Part shown: in pieces, positions 38,649-47,323 of the stretch
Layout: each line of letters opens with the position of its first letter
Position numbering within the stretch: the first letter of the stretch is position 1
Source of the DNA: JBBPZA01 sp038330095
GTDB taxonomy: Bacteria > Actinomycetota > Thermoleophilia > Solirubrobacterales > Solirubrobacteraceae
Direction: 5' to 3'
Length of the DNA: 64,000 nt
Assembly: GCA_038330095.1 (NCBI GenBank)
Contig: JBBQNQ010000003.1
Location: forward strand, 1-64,000
Notes under the pieces: generated by a model
The model's database searches: none
What the model was told of the DNA's origin: nothing
Seen by the model: only the letters and a program-made list of their open reading frames with translations
Translations under genes and position numbers: made by a program

Positions 38649-38665
38649 GAGGCGCGTCGCGCCTC
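38649..38665. terminator. Inverted repeat in the convergent rnj / histidine kinase gap
   Basis: Seven-base arms GAGGCGC / GCGCCTC with loop GTC fill the 26-base gap between two converging stop codons. No T tract. A bidirectional stop signal is inferred from placement; similar hairpins sit at the convergent junctions at 1588 and 60895. Confidence 0.4.
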
Positions 38666-40139
38666 AGCTCCTCGCCGGGGTGGTGACGTCCGCGGCCTCC
38701 GTGGCGGCAGCCTGGTCCGCCAGCGCCGGCAGGCGCACTACGAAGCGCGCGCCGCGGCCGTCCTCCGGGGGCTCGAGGACAACCGATCCACCGTGTGATT
38801 CGGTGACGGCCTGCACGATGGCCAGTCCCAGCCCCGAGCTGCCGGCCCTCTCTCCGCCGCCGCGGACGAAGCGCTCGAAGATCCGCGGCGCGAGGCCTTC
38901 CGGGATGCCCGGCCCGTTGTCTGACACCTCGAGCACCGCACTGCCGCCCTCCGAAAATGTCCTTGCACATATGCGGGTGTCCGGGGGGGTATGGCGGACG
39001 GCGTTCTCCATGAGGTTGAGCGCGAGGCGATGCAGCTCGTCCGGGGCTCCGGACACGACGGCGGGCGAGGCGTCGACGATCAGCTCATGGTCGGCCGCGA
39101 CGGGTCCGAGCTCCGCCGCCGCCTCGACGAGGACCGAGGACACGTCGGTCGGTCGGCGGCGTTGGCTGCGGCCCGCGTCCGCGCGGGCCAGCAGGAGAAG
39201 GTCCGCCACCAGGCGACGCATCCGCCGTGCGGAGCCCAGGGCGGAGCCGGCTGCGTCGGCGGGGTCGCCCTCGAGCTCCTCGGCGAGCATCTCGAGGTTG
39301 GCGAGGATGCTCGTCAGCGGCGTGCGCAGCTCGTGCGATGCGTCGGCGACGAACTCGCGCTGGCGGCTCAGGGAGGCCTCGGTCTCAGAGCGCGAGGCGT
39401 CCAGGGCGGCGAGCATCCCCTCCAGCGTGCGCGCGAGCTCGGCGACCTCGTCGTCGGCGCGCGGATGGGGCACCCGCAGCGACGGATCGCGCGTGCGCTC
39501 GATCCGGCGCGCTACCTCGGTCAGCTCGGCTATCGGGCTTATCGCCCGGCGGGCGATGGCCAGGCCGGCGAGGAGCGCGGCGAGCGCGCCCCCGAGTACC
39601 CCGACGGCGAGGAAGACGCGCACGCGCTTGGCGGTCTCCTCGACCGCGGAGGTCGAGCGCGCGACCTGGAGCCACGCTTGGGTTGCACCCGGGAAGCTCG
39701 CTACCTGATTGCGCAGGAACACCCGACGGGTCTCGACCCGGTAACCGTCATCCTCCTCGGTGCGACCGATGGCCGGCGGGCCCAGATTCGGCGCGCCCGG
39801 CGTCTGGCAGACGACGGTCCCGTCGAGCGTGACGATGCGGATGATGGCGTCCGCGCGGTCCAGGCGCACGCACCGCGCCTGGCCACCCACGTAGACCACC
39901 GAGGTTCCCTGCGTTGCGCGGTCGGCGGTCGAGCTGAGCTCGCGGTTGAACTGTGCGTGGATGCGCCTCGTCGTCAGCGTCCCCACCACCAGCGCGAAGC
40001 CCAGCAGGATCACCAGGGTCAGGCCGGCGGACACGACCGCCAGCCGCCAGCGGATGGGGAGGCGCTCGAGCGGCCGCGGCAGGCGCCCGGGCAGGCGCGC
40101 GGCGGCCCGCGCCCTACGCCCTGAGGACGTAGCCGGCAC
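38664..40139 (-). CDS. Sensor histidine kinase (MprB-like)
   Basis: A 491-residue membrane kinase. Transmembrane helix 1 (~33-57, LAVVSAGLTLVILLGFALVV), an external sensor domain of ~120 residues with a cysteine pair (ARCVRL, TVVCQTP), transmembrane helix 2 (~178-200), HAMP (~200-250), HisKA with phospho-accepting H269 in FVADASHELRTPL, and a HATPase domain (LMENAVRHTPP, SDNGPGIPEG, GSSGLGLAIV). Start GTG 40139 lies within the end of the response regulator gene, so the two are co-translated. The arrangement resembles mycobacterial MprA-MprB, an envelope-stress system; the resemblance is by architecture. Confidence 0.92.
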   Translation of the reverse strand: MPATSSGRRARAAARLPGRLPRPLERLPIRWRLAVVSAGLTLVILLGFALVVGTLTTRRIHAQFNRELSSTADRATQGTSVVYVGGQARCVRLDRADAIIRIVTLDGTVVCQTPGAPNLGPPAIGRTEEDDGYRVETRRVFLRNQVASFPGATQAWLQVARSTSAVEETAKRVRVFLAVGVLGGALAALLAGLAIARRAISPIAELTEVARRIERTRDPSLRVPHPRADDEVAELARTLEGMLAALDASRSETEASLSRQREFVADASHELRTPLTSILANLEMLAEELEGDPADAAGSALGSARRMRRLVADLLLLARADAGRSQRRRPTDVSSVLVEAAAELGPVAADHELIVDASPAVVSGAPDELHRLALNLMENAVRHTPPDTRICARTFSEGGSAVLEVSDNGPGIPEGLAPRIFERFVRGGGERAGSSGLGLAIVQAVTESHGGSVVLEPPEDGRGARFVVRLPALADQAAATEAADVTTPARS

Positions 40140-40800
40140 CGCGGATCGTGTGCAGGAGCCTCGGCTCACCGCCTGCCTCAAGCTTCCTGCGCAGGTTGGA
40201 GACGAACACCTCGATGGTGTTGGTCATGGAGAAGGGGTCATAGCCCCAAACCTCGTCGAGCAGCCGCTGGCGCGAGATCACGATGCGCTCGTTGCGCATC
40301 AGGTACTCGAGCAGCTCGAACTCGCGCTGGGTGAGGTCGACGGCGCGCTCGCCCCGCCGCACCTCGTGGGTGTCCGGGTTGAGTGCGAGGTCGCCGACCG
40401 ACAGGGGTGCCGACCCGCGCGGGGGCCGGCGGCGAAGCAGCGCACGCAGCCGCGCGAGCAGCTCCTGGCGCTCGAAAGGCTTGACCAGGTAGTCGTCGGC
40501 TCCGGAGTCCAGGCCCTCGACGCGCGCGTCGAGGGCGTCCCGGGCGGTGAGCATGAGGATGGGGGTGTCGTCGCGGCCGCGCAGCTCGCGCGCCACCTCG
40601 ATCCCGTCGACCTTCGGCAGGCCCAGGTCGAGGACCACGAGGTCGGGGAGGTAGGCCCGCGCCTCTTCGAGCGCCACCTCGCCGTCACCGGCGATCCGGA
40701 CCTCGTAGCCCTCGGCTCGCAGCATCCGCTGCAGCACCTGGGCGATGTCCTGGTCGTCCTCGACAACGAGCACGCGCGCCGGTCGCTCGAAGTGCGCCAT
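40114..40800 (-). CDS. OmpR-family response regulator (MprA-like)
   Basis: A 228-residue regulator. Receiver domain ~8-120 with acidic pocket VVEDDQD, phospho-acceptor D58 in VVLDLGLP, switch threonine in LMLTARD and lysine in LVKPF. The winged-helix DNA-binding domain ~135-226 has LTQREFELLEYLMRN, SRQRLLDEVWGYD, and the wing LHTIRGAGYVLR. Start ATG 40800 with minus-strand TAGGCT (40807-40812) 6 bases upstream and no Shine-Dalgarno. A tandem direct repeat upstream suggests autoregulation. Confidence 0.95.
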   Translation of the reverse strand: MAHFERPARVLVVEDDQDIAQVLQRMLRAEGYEVRIAGDGEVALEEARAYLPDLVVLDLGLPKVDGIEVARELRGRDDTPILMLTARDALDARVEGLDSGADDYLVKPFERQELLARLRALLRRRPPRGSAPLSVGDLALNPDTHEVRRGERAVDLTQREFELLEYLMRNERIVISRQRLLDEVWGYDPFSMTNTIEVFVSNLRRKLEAGGEPRLLHTIRGAGYVLRA

Positions 40801-40806
40801 GGGGCA

Positions 40807-40838
40807 AGCCTAGCCGCGCGCTTTAGCGGTCCCTAAGG
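40807..40838 (-). promoter_or_regulatory. Response regulator promoter with tandem 11-bp direct repeats
   Basis: Reading the minus strand: CCTTAGGGA (40838-40830) and GCTAAAGCG (40827-40819) start 11 bases apart, one helical turn, then 6 bases to the -10 box TAGGCT (40812-40807). The same layout occurs before the HtrA protease gene (CCTTAACGA, CCTTAGCGC, 7 bases, TACCTT). Tandem repeats at one-turn spacing are typical of OmpR-family binding sites. Self-regulation is inferred. Confidence 0.55.
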
Positions 40839-40893
40839 ACGATCCCGGGGTGCAGGGGCGCAGTTGCGCGCGTCGAAGGGGGATCGCACCCGA

Positions 40894-43302
40894 ATGGCGC
40901 CCCGACGCAAGCCCGTACGCCGGTCCCTCAAGGAGCGCGCGGCCACCGCGCTCGCGCTGCGCATGCCCGTCCTCGAGCAGCGCCAGCTCGACGTGATCGC
41001 GCTGGCCCTGGTCGCCTCGGGCGTCTTCCTGGGTTGCGTGCTCTACCTCGGCTGGGCGGGCGGGAGCGTGGGAGGCGGTCTCGGGTCGGCGCTGCGCTGG
41101 CTGCTCGGAGTGCTCGCCTATCCGGTGCCGGTCGCGCTCGTCGCCGGCGGCGCGCTGCTCGCGCTGCGTCCCGTGCTGCCGGCGCGGCGGCCGCTTCGCA
41201 CCGGAATCGTCTGCGTGTCCACTGCGCTCGCGCTCGCGCTGGCGGCCGGGACGTTGGGGCTGGGGCCCGATCGTCCCGCGCGCGTCAGCGCCTTTGACCC
41301 CGATGTCTTCCGTGTGCGCTCCGGGGCCGTGGGGGAGGCGCTGTGGTGGGCGGCCTCGGGGCTGCTCGGGACGACTGGCGGCCACATCCTCGCCGCCTTC
41401 CTGTTCGCCGCCGGCGCGCTGCTGCTCACCGGGGCCACGCTGGCCAGCGTCCTGAACGCGGCGAGCGCGCGGGCCGCGCACACGACACAACGCCTGCGCC
41501 GGCCAAGGGCAGCCGGTCCTCCGGAGCCTGACACGGGCGAGCTGGTGATCCGGGCGACGCACGTCGAGGCGCCGTCGCTCGACGAAAACGCTCTCGGTCA
41601 GGCGGCGACGCATTGGACCCCGGACGCCGGCGAGGAGCAGGCTGACGGCGACGAGGCGGCGACGGTCGCGCTCCCTGCCGGCGACCCCGAGGACGCCGAC
41701 GCCGAGCCGCCGCCCGGCCCGACCCGCGAGCCCGACCCCTCCGAGCTCACGCCGCAGGGCCGCTACCGCGCCTCGGTCACCGAGGCGGAGGACTTCGCGT
41801 GGCGCGTGCCCAGCCCACGGATGCTCACCCGCTCCAAGGGCGAGGCGGCCCGGCCCGACACCTCCGGCCAGGAGCGCGTCGCCGCCCAGCTCGTCGAGGC
41901 CCTTGGCCACTTCGGCATCCAGGCGCAGATGGTCGGCACCGTCGCCGGCCCGCACATCACCCGCTACGAGCTGCGACTGGCGCCCGGGACCAAGGTCGGC
42001 AAGGTCGCCCAGCTCAAGGACGACCTCGCCTACGCGCTCGCCGCGACGGACATTCGCATCCTCGCGCCCATCCCGGGCAAGCAGGCGGTGGGAGTCGAGG
42101 TGCCCAACGCACGGCGGCGGATCGTCCATCTCGGCGACGTCTGGCAGGACCCACCCGAGGACTACTCGCCGCTCGGCGTGTGGCTGGGCAAGGACGTGGC
42201 CGGCCGGGCGATAGGCGCAGACCTCGCCAAGATGCCCCACCTGCTCGTCGCGGGGACCACCGGCGCCGGCAAGTCCGGCGCCATCAACGCGATGCTGTGC
42301 TCGATCCTGCTGCGCGCCACGCCGCGCGACCTGCGCCTCGTGCTTGTCGACCCCAAGCAGGTCGAGCTCAACCACTACGACTCGATCCCCCACCTGGTGA
42401 CCCCCGTCATCACCAGCCCGCGGATGGCCGCGAACGCGCTGGCCAATCTCGTGCGCGAGATGGAGGAACGCTACGGGATGATGTCGCTCGCCCGCACGCG
42501 CAACCTGCTCGAGCTCAACCGCGCCCGCGAGCGCCGCGGCGAGCCGCCGCTGCCCTACATGCTGTGCGTGATCGACGAGCTGGCCGACCTCATGATGGTC
42601 GCGCCCGCCGAGGTCGAGGACTCGATCATCCGCCTGGCCCAGAAGGCGCGTGCTGTGGGGATCCACCTCGTGCTCGCCACGCAGAGCCCGCGTGTGGACG
42701 TCATCACCGGGATGATCAAGGCCAACGTGCCCTCGCGGATCGCCTTCGCGGTCTCCTCGCAGACCGATTCGCGCGTCATCCTCGACCAGAACGGCGCCGA
42801 GACTTTGCTCGGCCAGGGAGACATGCTGTTCTCGCCGATCGGCTCGTCGCGCCTGCAGCGAATCCAGGGCGCGTACATAGACGAGCCTCAAATCGAGAGG
42901 ATCACCGACTTCTGGCGCCGCCAGGGAGAGCCGGAGTTCCGTGAGGAGCTGCTCGAGGAGGTCGAGGTCGAGGAGCTCGAGGACGCAGGCGCCGGGGACG
43001 CGCTGGACCGCGACGAGGACCCGCTGCTCGACGAGGCGATCGCCCTGGTCGCCCAGATGCAGACCGCCTCCACCTCGATGCTCCAGCGCCGCCTGCGACT
43101 CGGCTACACGCGCGCCGGCCGGCTGATCGACATGCTCGAGCGCCGCGGCGTGATCTCGGGCTACGAGGGCTCCAAGCCGCGGGCCGTCCTGATCGCAGAG
43201 GGCGACGTCCCGCGCGTGCTCGCGGCCCTGGCCGAGCGCGGCACCGGCCCGGGCGGTACGGCGACACAGCCCGAGCCCGTCGGCGTCGACGACGAGGCCT
43301 GA
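40894..43302 (+). CDS. ftsK: DNA translocase FtsK/SpoIIIE
   Basis: An 802-residue chromosome-segregation ATPase. About four N-terminal transmembrane helices (~35-190), a Pro/Glu-rich linker, then the motor (~310-690) with alpha domain HITRYELRLAPGTKVGKV, Walker A VAGTTGAGKSGAINAM, Walker B CVIDELADLMM, and ATQSPRVDVITG. The C-terminal gamma winged helix (QTASTSMLQRRLRLGYTRA) would read the polar KOPS-type signals and contact XerD. Start ATG 40894 with GAAGGGGGA upstream; divergent from the response regulator by 93 bases. Confidence 0.95.
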   Translation: MAPRRKPVRRSLKERAATALALRMPVLEQRQLDVIALALVASGVFLGCVLYLGWAGGSVGGGLGSALRWLLGVLAYPVPVALVAGGALLALRPVLPARRPLRTGIVCVSTALALALAAGTLGLGPDRPARVSAFDPDVFRVRSGAVGEALWWAASGLLGTTGGHILAAFLFAAGALLLTGATLASVLNAASARAAHTTQRLRRPRAAGPPEPDTGELVIRATHVEAPSLDENALGQAATHWTPDAGEEQADGDEAATVALPAGDPEDADAEPPPGPTREPDPSELTPQGRYRASVTEAEDFAWRVPSPRMLTRSKGEAARPDTSGQERVAAQLVEALGHFGIQAQMVGTVAGPHITRYELRLAPGTKVGKVAQLKDDLAYALAATDIRILAPIPGKQAVGVEVPNARRRIVHLGDVWQDPPEDYSPLGVWLGKDVAGRAIGADLAKMPHLLVAGTTGAGKSGAINAMLCSILLRATPRDLRLVLVDPKQVELNHYDSIPHLVTPVITSPRMAANALANLVREMEERYGMMSLARTRNLLELNRARERRGEPPLPYMLCVIDELADLMMVAPAEVEDSIIRLAQKARAVGIHLVLATQSPRVDVITGMIKANVPSRIAFAVSSQTDSRVILDQNGAETLLGQGDMLFSPIGSSRLQRIQGAYIDEPQIERITDFWRRQGEPEFREELLEEVEVEELEDAGAGDALDRDEDPLLDEAIALVAQMQTASTSMLQRRLRLGYTRAGRLIDMLERRGVISGYEGSKPRAVLIAEGDVPRVLAALAERGTGPGGTATQPEPVGVDDEA

Positions 43303-43348
43303 GCGGCCGGTGGCACCCGAGGGTCACCGGTAGCCTTCCTCCCCGACC

Positions 43349-44146
43349 ATGGCCGAGATCGGGACCACCCTGCGCGAGGCGCGCATGCGCGCACGGGTCG
43401 ACATCAACGAGGTCGAAGCGGCGACCAAGATCCGGGCGAAGTACCTGCGTGCGCTGGAAAACGAGGAATGGGACCTGCTGCCCGGGCCCACCTATGTCAA
43501 GAGCTTTTTGCGCACCTACGCGGAGTACCTCGGGCTCGACGTCACGCTGCTGATCGAGGAGTACAAGCGCGGCCACGAACGGCCCTCGGACATCGACCAG
43601 CTGCCGATCAGCCCGCACCTCGACGCGCGGCGAAAGCCGCCCCGGCGCCCGCGCGTCTCGCGGGGCTGGATCGTGGCGGGGATCATCATCTCGCTACTGG
43701 CGCTGTTCGTCGTGATCGGCACGCTGGGCAGCAACAACGACTCCACGCCGACGACCACCACCAGCACGCAGCCCACGCGCGAGGAGCGCGCCCGCGCCCG
43801 CCGCCGCGCCAAGCGCGCCAAGGCGCGGGAGCGGCGTGCTGCACGTGCCCGGACCGCACGGCGCGTCGTGCGCCTCCAGCTCGTGCCCCAGGGCGTGGTC
43901 TTCGCGTGCGTCGTCGACGCTTCCGGCAACGCCGTGGTGCCGGGCACGAATCTCGTGCCCGGTGCGGCCACGCCGGTCTTTCGCTCCAAGCGCTTCACGC
44001 TGACCGTCGGCAACGGCGCGGTGACGCTCAAGATCAACGGGAAGAGCATCGACGTCCCCGATCGCGCGGACGCCGTGGGCTACGACATCCGGGCGGGCAA
44101 GGCGCCCGACGAGCTGCCCTCGGGACAGGGCCCGACGTGCCAGTAG
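43349..44146 (+). CDS. RodZ-like membrane helix-turn-helix protein
   Basis: A 265-residue protein with an N-terminal HTH_25/Cro-like domain (~1-75; TLREARMRARVDINEVEAAT, IRAKYLRALENEEWDLLPG, KSFLRTYAEYLGLD), a basic stretch, one transmembrane helix (~109-130), an Arg/Ala-rich linker, and an external DUF4115-type beta domain. This is the RodZ architecture linked to cell-shape machinery; in actinobacteria it lies near cinA, recA and pgsA. Start ATG 43349, 12 bases after TAGCCT. An inverted repeat CCGGTG/CACCGG spans 43307-43330. Confidence 0.88.
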   Translation: MAEIGTTLREARMRARVDINEVEAATKIRAKYLRALENEEWDLLPGPTYVKSFLRTYAEYLGLDVTLLIEEYKRGHERPSDIDQLPISPHLDARRKPPRRPRVSRGWIVAGIIISLLALFVVIGTLGSNNDSTPTTTTSTQPTREERARARRRAKRAKARERRAARARTARRVVRLQLVPQGVVFACVVDASGNAVVPGTNLVPGAATPVFRSKRFTLTVGNGAVTLKINGKSIDVPDRADAVGYDIRAGKAPDELPSGQGPTCQ

Positions 44147-45471
44147 GTCCCCGCGCGGGGATAGTGGTCACGGGGACGGAGGTCCTCACGGGGATCATCT
44201 CCGACCGCAACGGGCCGTGGCTGAGCGAGCGGCTGCGCGAGCTGGGGATCGACCTCGCTCACCTGGCGATCGTCGGCGACCGGCCACAGGACATGCGGGC
44301 GATGCTGCGCTTCCTGGCTTCCGAGGGCATGGACCTGCTGATCACCAGCGGCGGCCTGGGGCCGACGGCGGACGACCTCACCGCGGAGGTGGTCGGCGAG
44401 TTCGCCGGGCGTCGCATGGTCCTCGACGAGGCGCTCGAGGGCCGCATCTGGCAGATCCTCGCCCCCATGCGCGAGCGCTGGCCGCACCTGGACGAGGAGG
44501 CGATCCGCGCCTCCAACCGCAAGCAGGCGGTGATCCCGGAGGGGGCGACGGTGATCGAGCCGGTCGGGACGGCACCCGGGCTCGTGGTGCCGCCCGCGGA
44601 GGGCCGCGGGGGCCCGACCGTGGTGGTCCTTCCCGGGCCGCCGCGCGAGCTGCATCCGATGTGGCGCACCGCGGTCGGAACGGAGGCCTTCCGGGCGGCG
44701 GTCGGCGACGCCGGCGAGTACCGGCAGGGGATCCTGCGCCTGTTCGGGATCCCGGAGTCGGAGATCGCGGCGACCCTGCGGGCGCTCGAGGAGCAGGGGA
44801 TGGACCTCGGCCCCCTGGAGATAACGACCTGCCTGCGCCGCGCAGAGATCGAGATCGCGACCACGTACCGGCCAGCCGACGTGCAGGCCTACGAACGCTT
44901 CGCCGCGGCCGTCGCCCAGCGCCACGCCAACACGATCTTCTCCACCGACGGCTCGACGATCGACGAGCAGGTCGCCGGGCTGCTGCAGGGCCGCACGATC
45001 GCCACCGCCGAGTCGTGCACGGGCGGGCTGCTGGCGGCGCGGCTCACGGAGCGCCCCGGGTCCTCGGAGTACGTGCTCGGGGGCCTGGTCGTCTATGCGA
45101 ACTACGCCAAGAGCGAGCTGGCCGGCGTGCCGGAGGAGCTGATCGAGCGCTTCGGGGCGGTTTCGACCGAGGTCGCGGCGATGCTCGCCGACGGGGCGAT
45201 CGACCGCTTCGGCTCGGAGCTGGGAGCCGGGGTCACAGGGGTCGCCGGCCCGGGCGGGGGGACACCCGAGAAGCCTGTGGGCTTCGTCTGCGTGTCGGTC
45301 TCCTCGCGCGAGGGCGAGCGCCTCACGCGCTCGGTGCTTCTGCCCGGGTCACGCCAGGACGTTCGCGAGCGCACGACCACCGTTGCCATGCACATGCTCC
45401 GCCGCCTGCTGCTCGGCGAGTCAGACCTCGACCTCGGGGCGGGCGGGGAGGCTGAGCCGGCGCGAACGTGA
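44137..45471 (+). CDS. cinA: CinA-family nicotinamide-nucleotide amidohydrolase / competence-damage protein
   Basis: A 444-residue two-domain protein. N-terminal COG1058/MoCF-like domain (~1-170; IVVTGTEVLTGIISDRNG, ITSGGLGPTADDLTAE) acting on ADP-ribose compounds, and a C-terminal NMN deamidase domain (~285-430; ATAESCTGGLLAARLTERPGSS, GVTGVAGPGGGTPEKPVG). It recycles nicotinamide mononucleotide and is classically near recA. Start GTG 44137 overlaps the RodZ-like gene end by 10 bases; coupled to thpR by GTGA. Confidence 0.92.
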   Translation: MPVGPRAGIVVTGTEVLTGIISDRNGPWLSERLRELGIDLAHLAIVGDRPQDMRAMLRFLASEGMDLLITSGGLGPTADDLTAEVVGEFAGRRMVLDEALEGRIWQILAPMRERWPHLDEEAIRASNRKQAVIPEGATVIEPVGTAPGLVVPPAEGRGGPTVVVLPGPPRELHPMWRTAVGTEAFRAAVGDAGEYRQGILRLFGIPESEIAATLRALEEQGMDLGPLEITTCLRRAEIEIATTYRPADVQAYERFAAAVAQRHANTIFSTDGSTIDEQVAGLLQGRTIATAESCTGGLLAARLTERPGSSEYVLGGLVVYANYAKSELAGVPEELIERFGAVSTEVAAMLADGAIDRFGSELGAGVTGVAGPGGGTPEKPVGFVCVSVSSREGERLTRSVLLPGSRQDVRERTTTVAMHMLRRLLLGESDLDLGAGGEAEPART

Positions 45472-46034
45472 GCGACGGCAAGGTGCGGCTGTTCGTCGCC
45501 CTCGACCTCTCCGAGTCCGCGCGCGAGGCGATCGGTGCCTGGCAGCGCGAGCAGCTCGCCGGGCTAGGAGAGCTGCGGCCGGTCAGAGCGGACACGCTGC
45601 ACATGACCCTGTGCTTCCTGGGGTGGAGAGAGGCACAGGAGGTCCAGGAGATCGGCACGGCGGCCGTGGCGGTCGCCGCCGCCGCTCCCGACGTCGGCCT
45701 CGGAGGACCGGTGTGGCTGCCGCGCCGGCGGCCGCGCCTGCTCGCCCTCCAGATCGACGATGCGGGCGGTGCCTGCGCAACCCTGCGGTCGGCGGTCGTG
45801 ACCTCGCTCGAGCGCGATGGCTTGCACGCGCGCGAGCGCAGGCCGTTCTTTCCCCACGTCACCGTCGCCCGCATGCGCGGGGCGCCGCCGCGCGACCTGC
45901 ACCGGCGCGAGCTCTCCCCGCCACCGCCGCTGCGCTTCTTCGGCACCGCGCTCACCCTCTACCGCACCCGCCCCACCGCGGGCGGCGCGACCTACGAGCC
46001 GCTCGCACGGGCGGAGCTTCCGGCGGGCGCTTAG
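45468..46034 (+). CDS. thpR: RNA 2',3'-cyclic 3'-phosphodiesterase (2H family)
   Basis: A 188-residue 2H phosphoesterase of the LigT/ThpR type, opening 2',3'-cyclic phosphates in RNA. Two catalytic HxTx motifs are present: HMTLCF (~residue 45) and HVTVAR (~residue 128). Start RLFVALDLSESAREAI is typical; length is normal. GTG 45468 overlaps the cinA stop. The last codons of this gene overlap the repeat array upstream of degP. Confidence 0.9.
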   Translation: MSDGKVRLFVALDLSESAREAIGAWQREQLAGLGELRPVRADTLHMTLCFLGWREAQEVQEIGTAAVAVAAAAPDVGLGGPVWLPRRRPRLLALQIDDAGGACATLRSAVVTSLERDGLHARERRPFFPHVTVARMRGAPPRDLHRRELSPPPPLRFFGTALTLYRTRPTAGGATYEPLARAELPAGA

Positions 46035-46083
46035 TGCGCCTTGGAGCGCTCCTTAACGATCCCTTAGCGCAGCGCCCTACCTT
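46029..46083 (+). promoter_or_regulatory. HtrA protease promoter with tandem direct-repeat array
   Basis: Half-sites GCTTAGTGC (46029), CCTTGGAGC (46039), CCTTAACGA (46051) and CCTTAGCGC (46062) run in the same direction, the last two exactly 11 bases apart. Seven bases follow to TACCTT (46078-46083), which ends 6 bases before the ATG at 46090. The last two sites and their distance to the -10 box match the response regulator promoter at 40807-40838. Confidence 0.55.
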
Positions 46084-46089
46084 GTGCTC

Positions 46090-47217
46090 ATGCGCAAGCA
46101 CTCTCCCTACGCCGCCCTCTCGGGCTTTCTCGCCGTGGCCCTCGTCGCAGTGCTCGTCCTCGGCTTCGCGGGCGTCTTCGACGGCAACGGCAACGGCAGC
46201 TCCACATCTTCGTCCTCCGCCACCGCCCCCGCGGCGCCCGCCGGGCCCCTTGGGCGCGACGCGAGCGTCGCGGACATCTACCAGCAGGTCTCCAAGGGCG
46301 TGGTCCAGGTGAACGTGCGGTCCGGCGCCGGCGGCGGAACCGGCTCGGGCTTCGTGATCGACAAGGACGGGCGGATCCTGACCAACCAGCACGTGGTCGA
46401 GGACGCCCAGAAGGTGCAGGTGCAGTTCGGACCCAATCAGGACCCCATCGACGCTCAGGTGCTGGGGAGCGACCCGTCGAGCGACCTCGCCGTGCTGAAG
46501 GTCAAGCCGGATGACGTCAAGGGCGGGCTCAAGCCGCTGGCCCTGGCCGACTCGAGCAAGCTGCGCGTCGGCGAGCCCACGATCGCCATCGGCAGCCCGT
46601 TCGGCCTGGAGGGCTCGCTGACCACCGGCGTGGTCTCGGCGCTGGAACGCACGGTGCAGTCGCCCAACGGCTTCCCGATCAGCGGCGTCGTGCAGACCGA
46701 CGCGGCGATCAACCCGGGCAACTCCGGCGGCCCGCTGCTCGACGGGCAGGGGCGCGTGATCGGCATCAACGCGCAGATCGCCGCGGGCGCCTCGCGCTCC
46801 AACAGCGGCGTCGGCTTCGCGATCGCGATCAACACTGCCAAGAAGGTCGTCCCGTCGCTCGAGCGCGGGGACCAGATCAAGCGCGCGTATCTCGGGGTGT
46901 CGACCGCCGAGGTGACCGCGGACCTCGCCCGGCAGCTGAACCTCGGCACCTCCGACGGCGTGCTCGTCGCCTCGGTGGTCGCGGGTGGCCCGGCGGCCAA
47001 CGCCGGCGTGCGCCCCGCGGGCCCCACCGGCCGGGGCGGGGACGTCATCGTGGCGGTCAACGGCCGCGCGGTGAAGGCCTCCGACGACGTCTCGGTCGCC
47101 ATCGCGTCGCTCAAGCCGGGAGACAAGGCCCGCCTCGACGTCCTGCGCAGTGGGGCCAAGAAGACCCTGACGATCACCCTGGGCAACCGCCCGAGCCAGT
47201 CGCCGTCCCTGCCGTAG
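46090..47217 (+). CDS. HtrA/DegP-type serine protease with PDZ domain
   Basis: A 375-residue membrane-anchored protease. One N-terminal transmembrane helix (~10-30, GFLAVALVAVLVLGFAGVF), a Ser/Gly linker, and a trypsin-like domain with H101 (LTNQHVVED), D132 (SSDLAVLKV) and S212 (NPGNSGGPLL). A PDZ domain (~275-365; YLGVSTAEV, GVRPAGPTGRGGDVIVAVNG) follows. It degrades or refolds damaged envelope proteins, like mycobacterial PepD. Start ATG 46090 (GTG 46084 also in frame). The promoter repeats suggest control by the response regulator at 40114. Confidence 0.93.
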   Translation: MRKHSPYAALSGFLAVALVAVLVLGFAGVFDGNGNGSSTSSSSATAPAAPAGPLGRDASVADIYQQVSKGVVQVNVRSGAGGGTGSGFVIDKDGRILTNQHVVEDAQKVQVQFGPNQDPIDAQVLGSDPSSDLAVLKVKPDDVKGGLKPLALADSSKLRVGEPTIAIGSPFGLEGSLTTGVVSALERTVQSPNGFPISGVVQTDAAINPGNSGGPLLDGQGRVIGINAQIAAGASRSNSGVGFAIAINTAKKVVPSLERGDQIKRAYLGVSTAEVTADLARQLNLGTSDGVLVASVVAGGPAANAGVRPAGPTGRGGDVIVAVNGRAVKASDDVSVAIASLKPGDKARLDVLRSGAKKTLTITLGNRPSQSPSLP

Positions 47218-47274
47218 GGGCGGCTCTTGCTCACCCTCTCGTCGCGCCCTGGGAACGGGGTCGCGCGTGCGCGA

Positions 47275-47295
47275 CCGCGCACCTCAGGTGCGCGG
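47275..47295. repeat. Perfect 21-base palindrome
   Basis: Ten-base arms (CCGCGCACCT / AGGTGCGCGG) around a single C. It lies 57 bases after the HtrA protease stop and 28 bases before the next small gene, with no T tract. The centre CCTCAGG is shared with the palindrome upstream of mihF. It could be an operator or a cruciform/terminator stem; the sequence alone does not decide. Confidence 0.6.
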
Positions 47296-47323
47296 CGACG
47301 CACTCCGGGCGCTTCTCGGGCGT

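Noticed and set aside
40810..42891. Long open frame of about 690 codons antisense to ftsK
   Set aside because: Low-complexity Arg/Gly/Leu-rich translation without motifs; mirrors the codon structure of ftsK.
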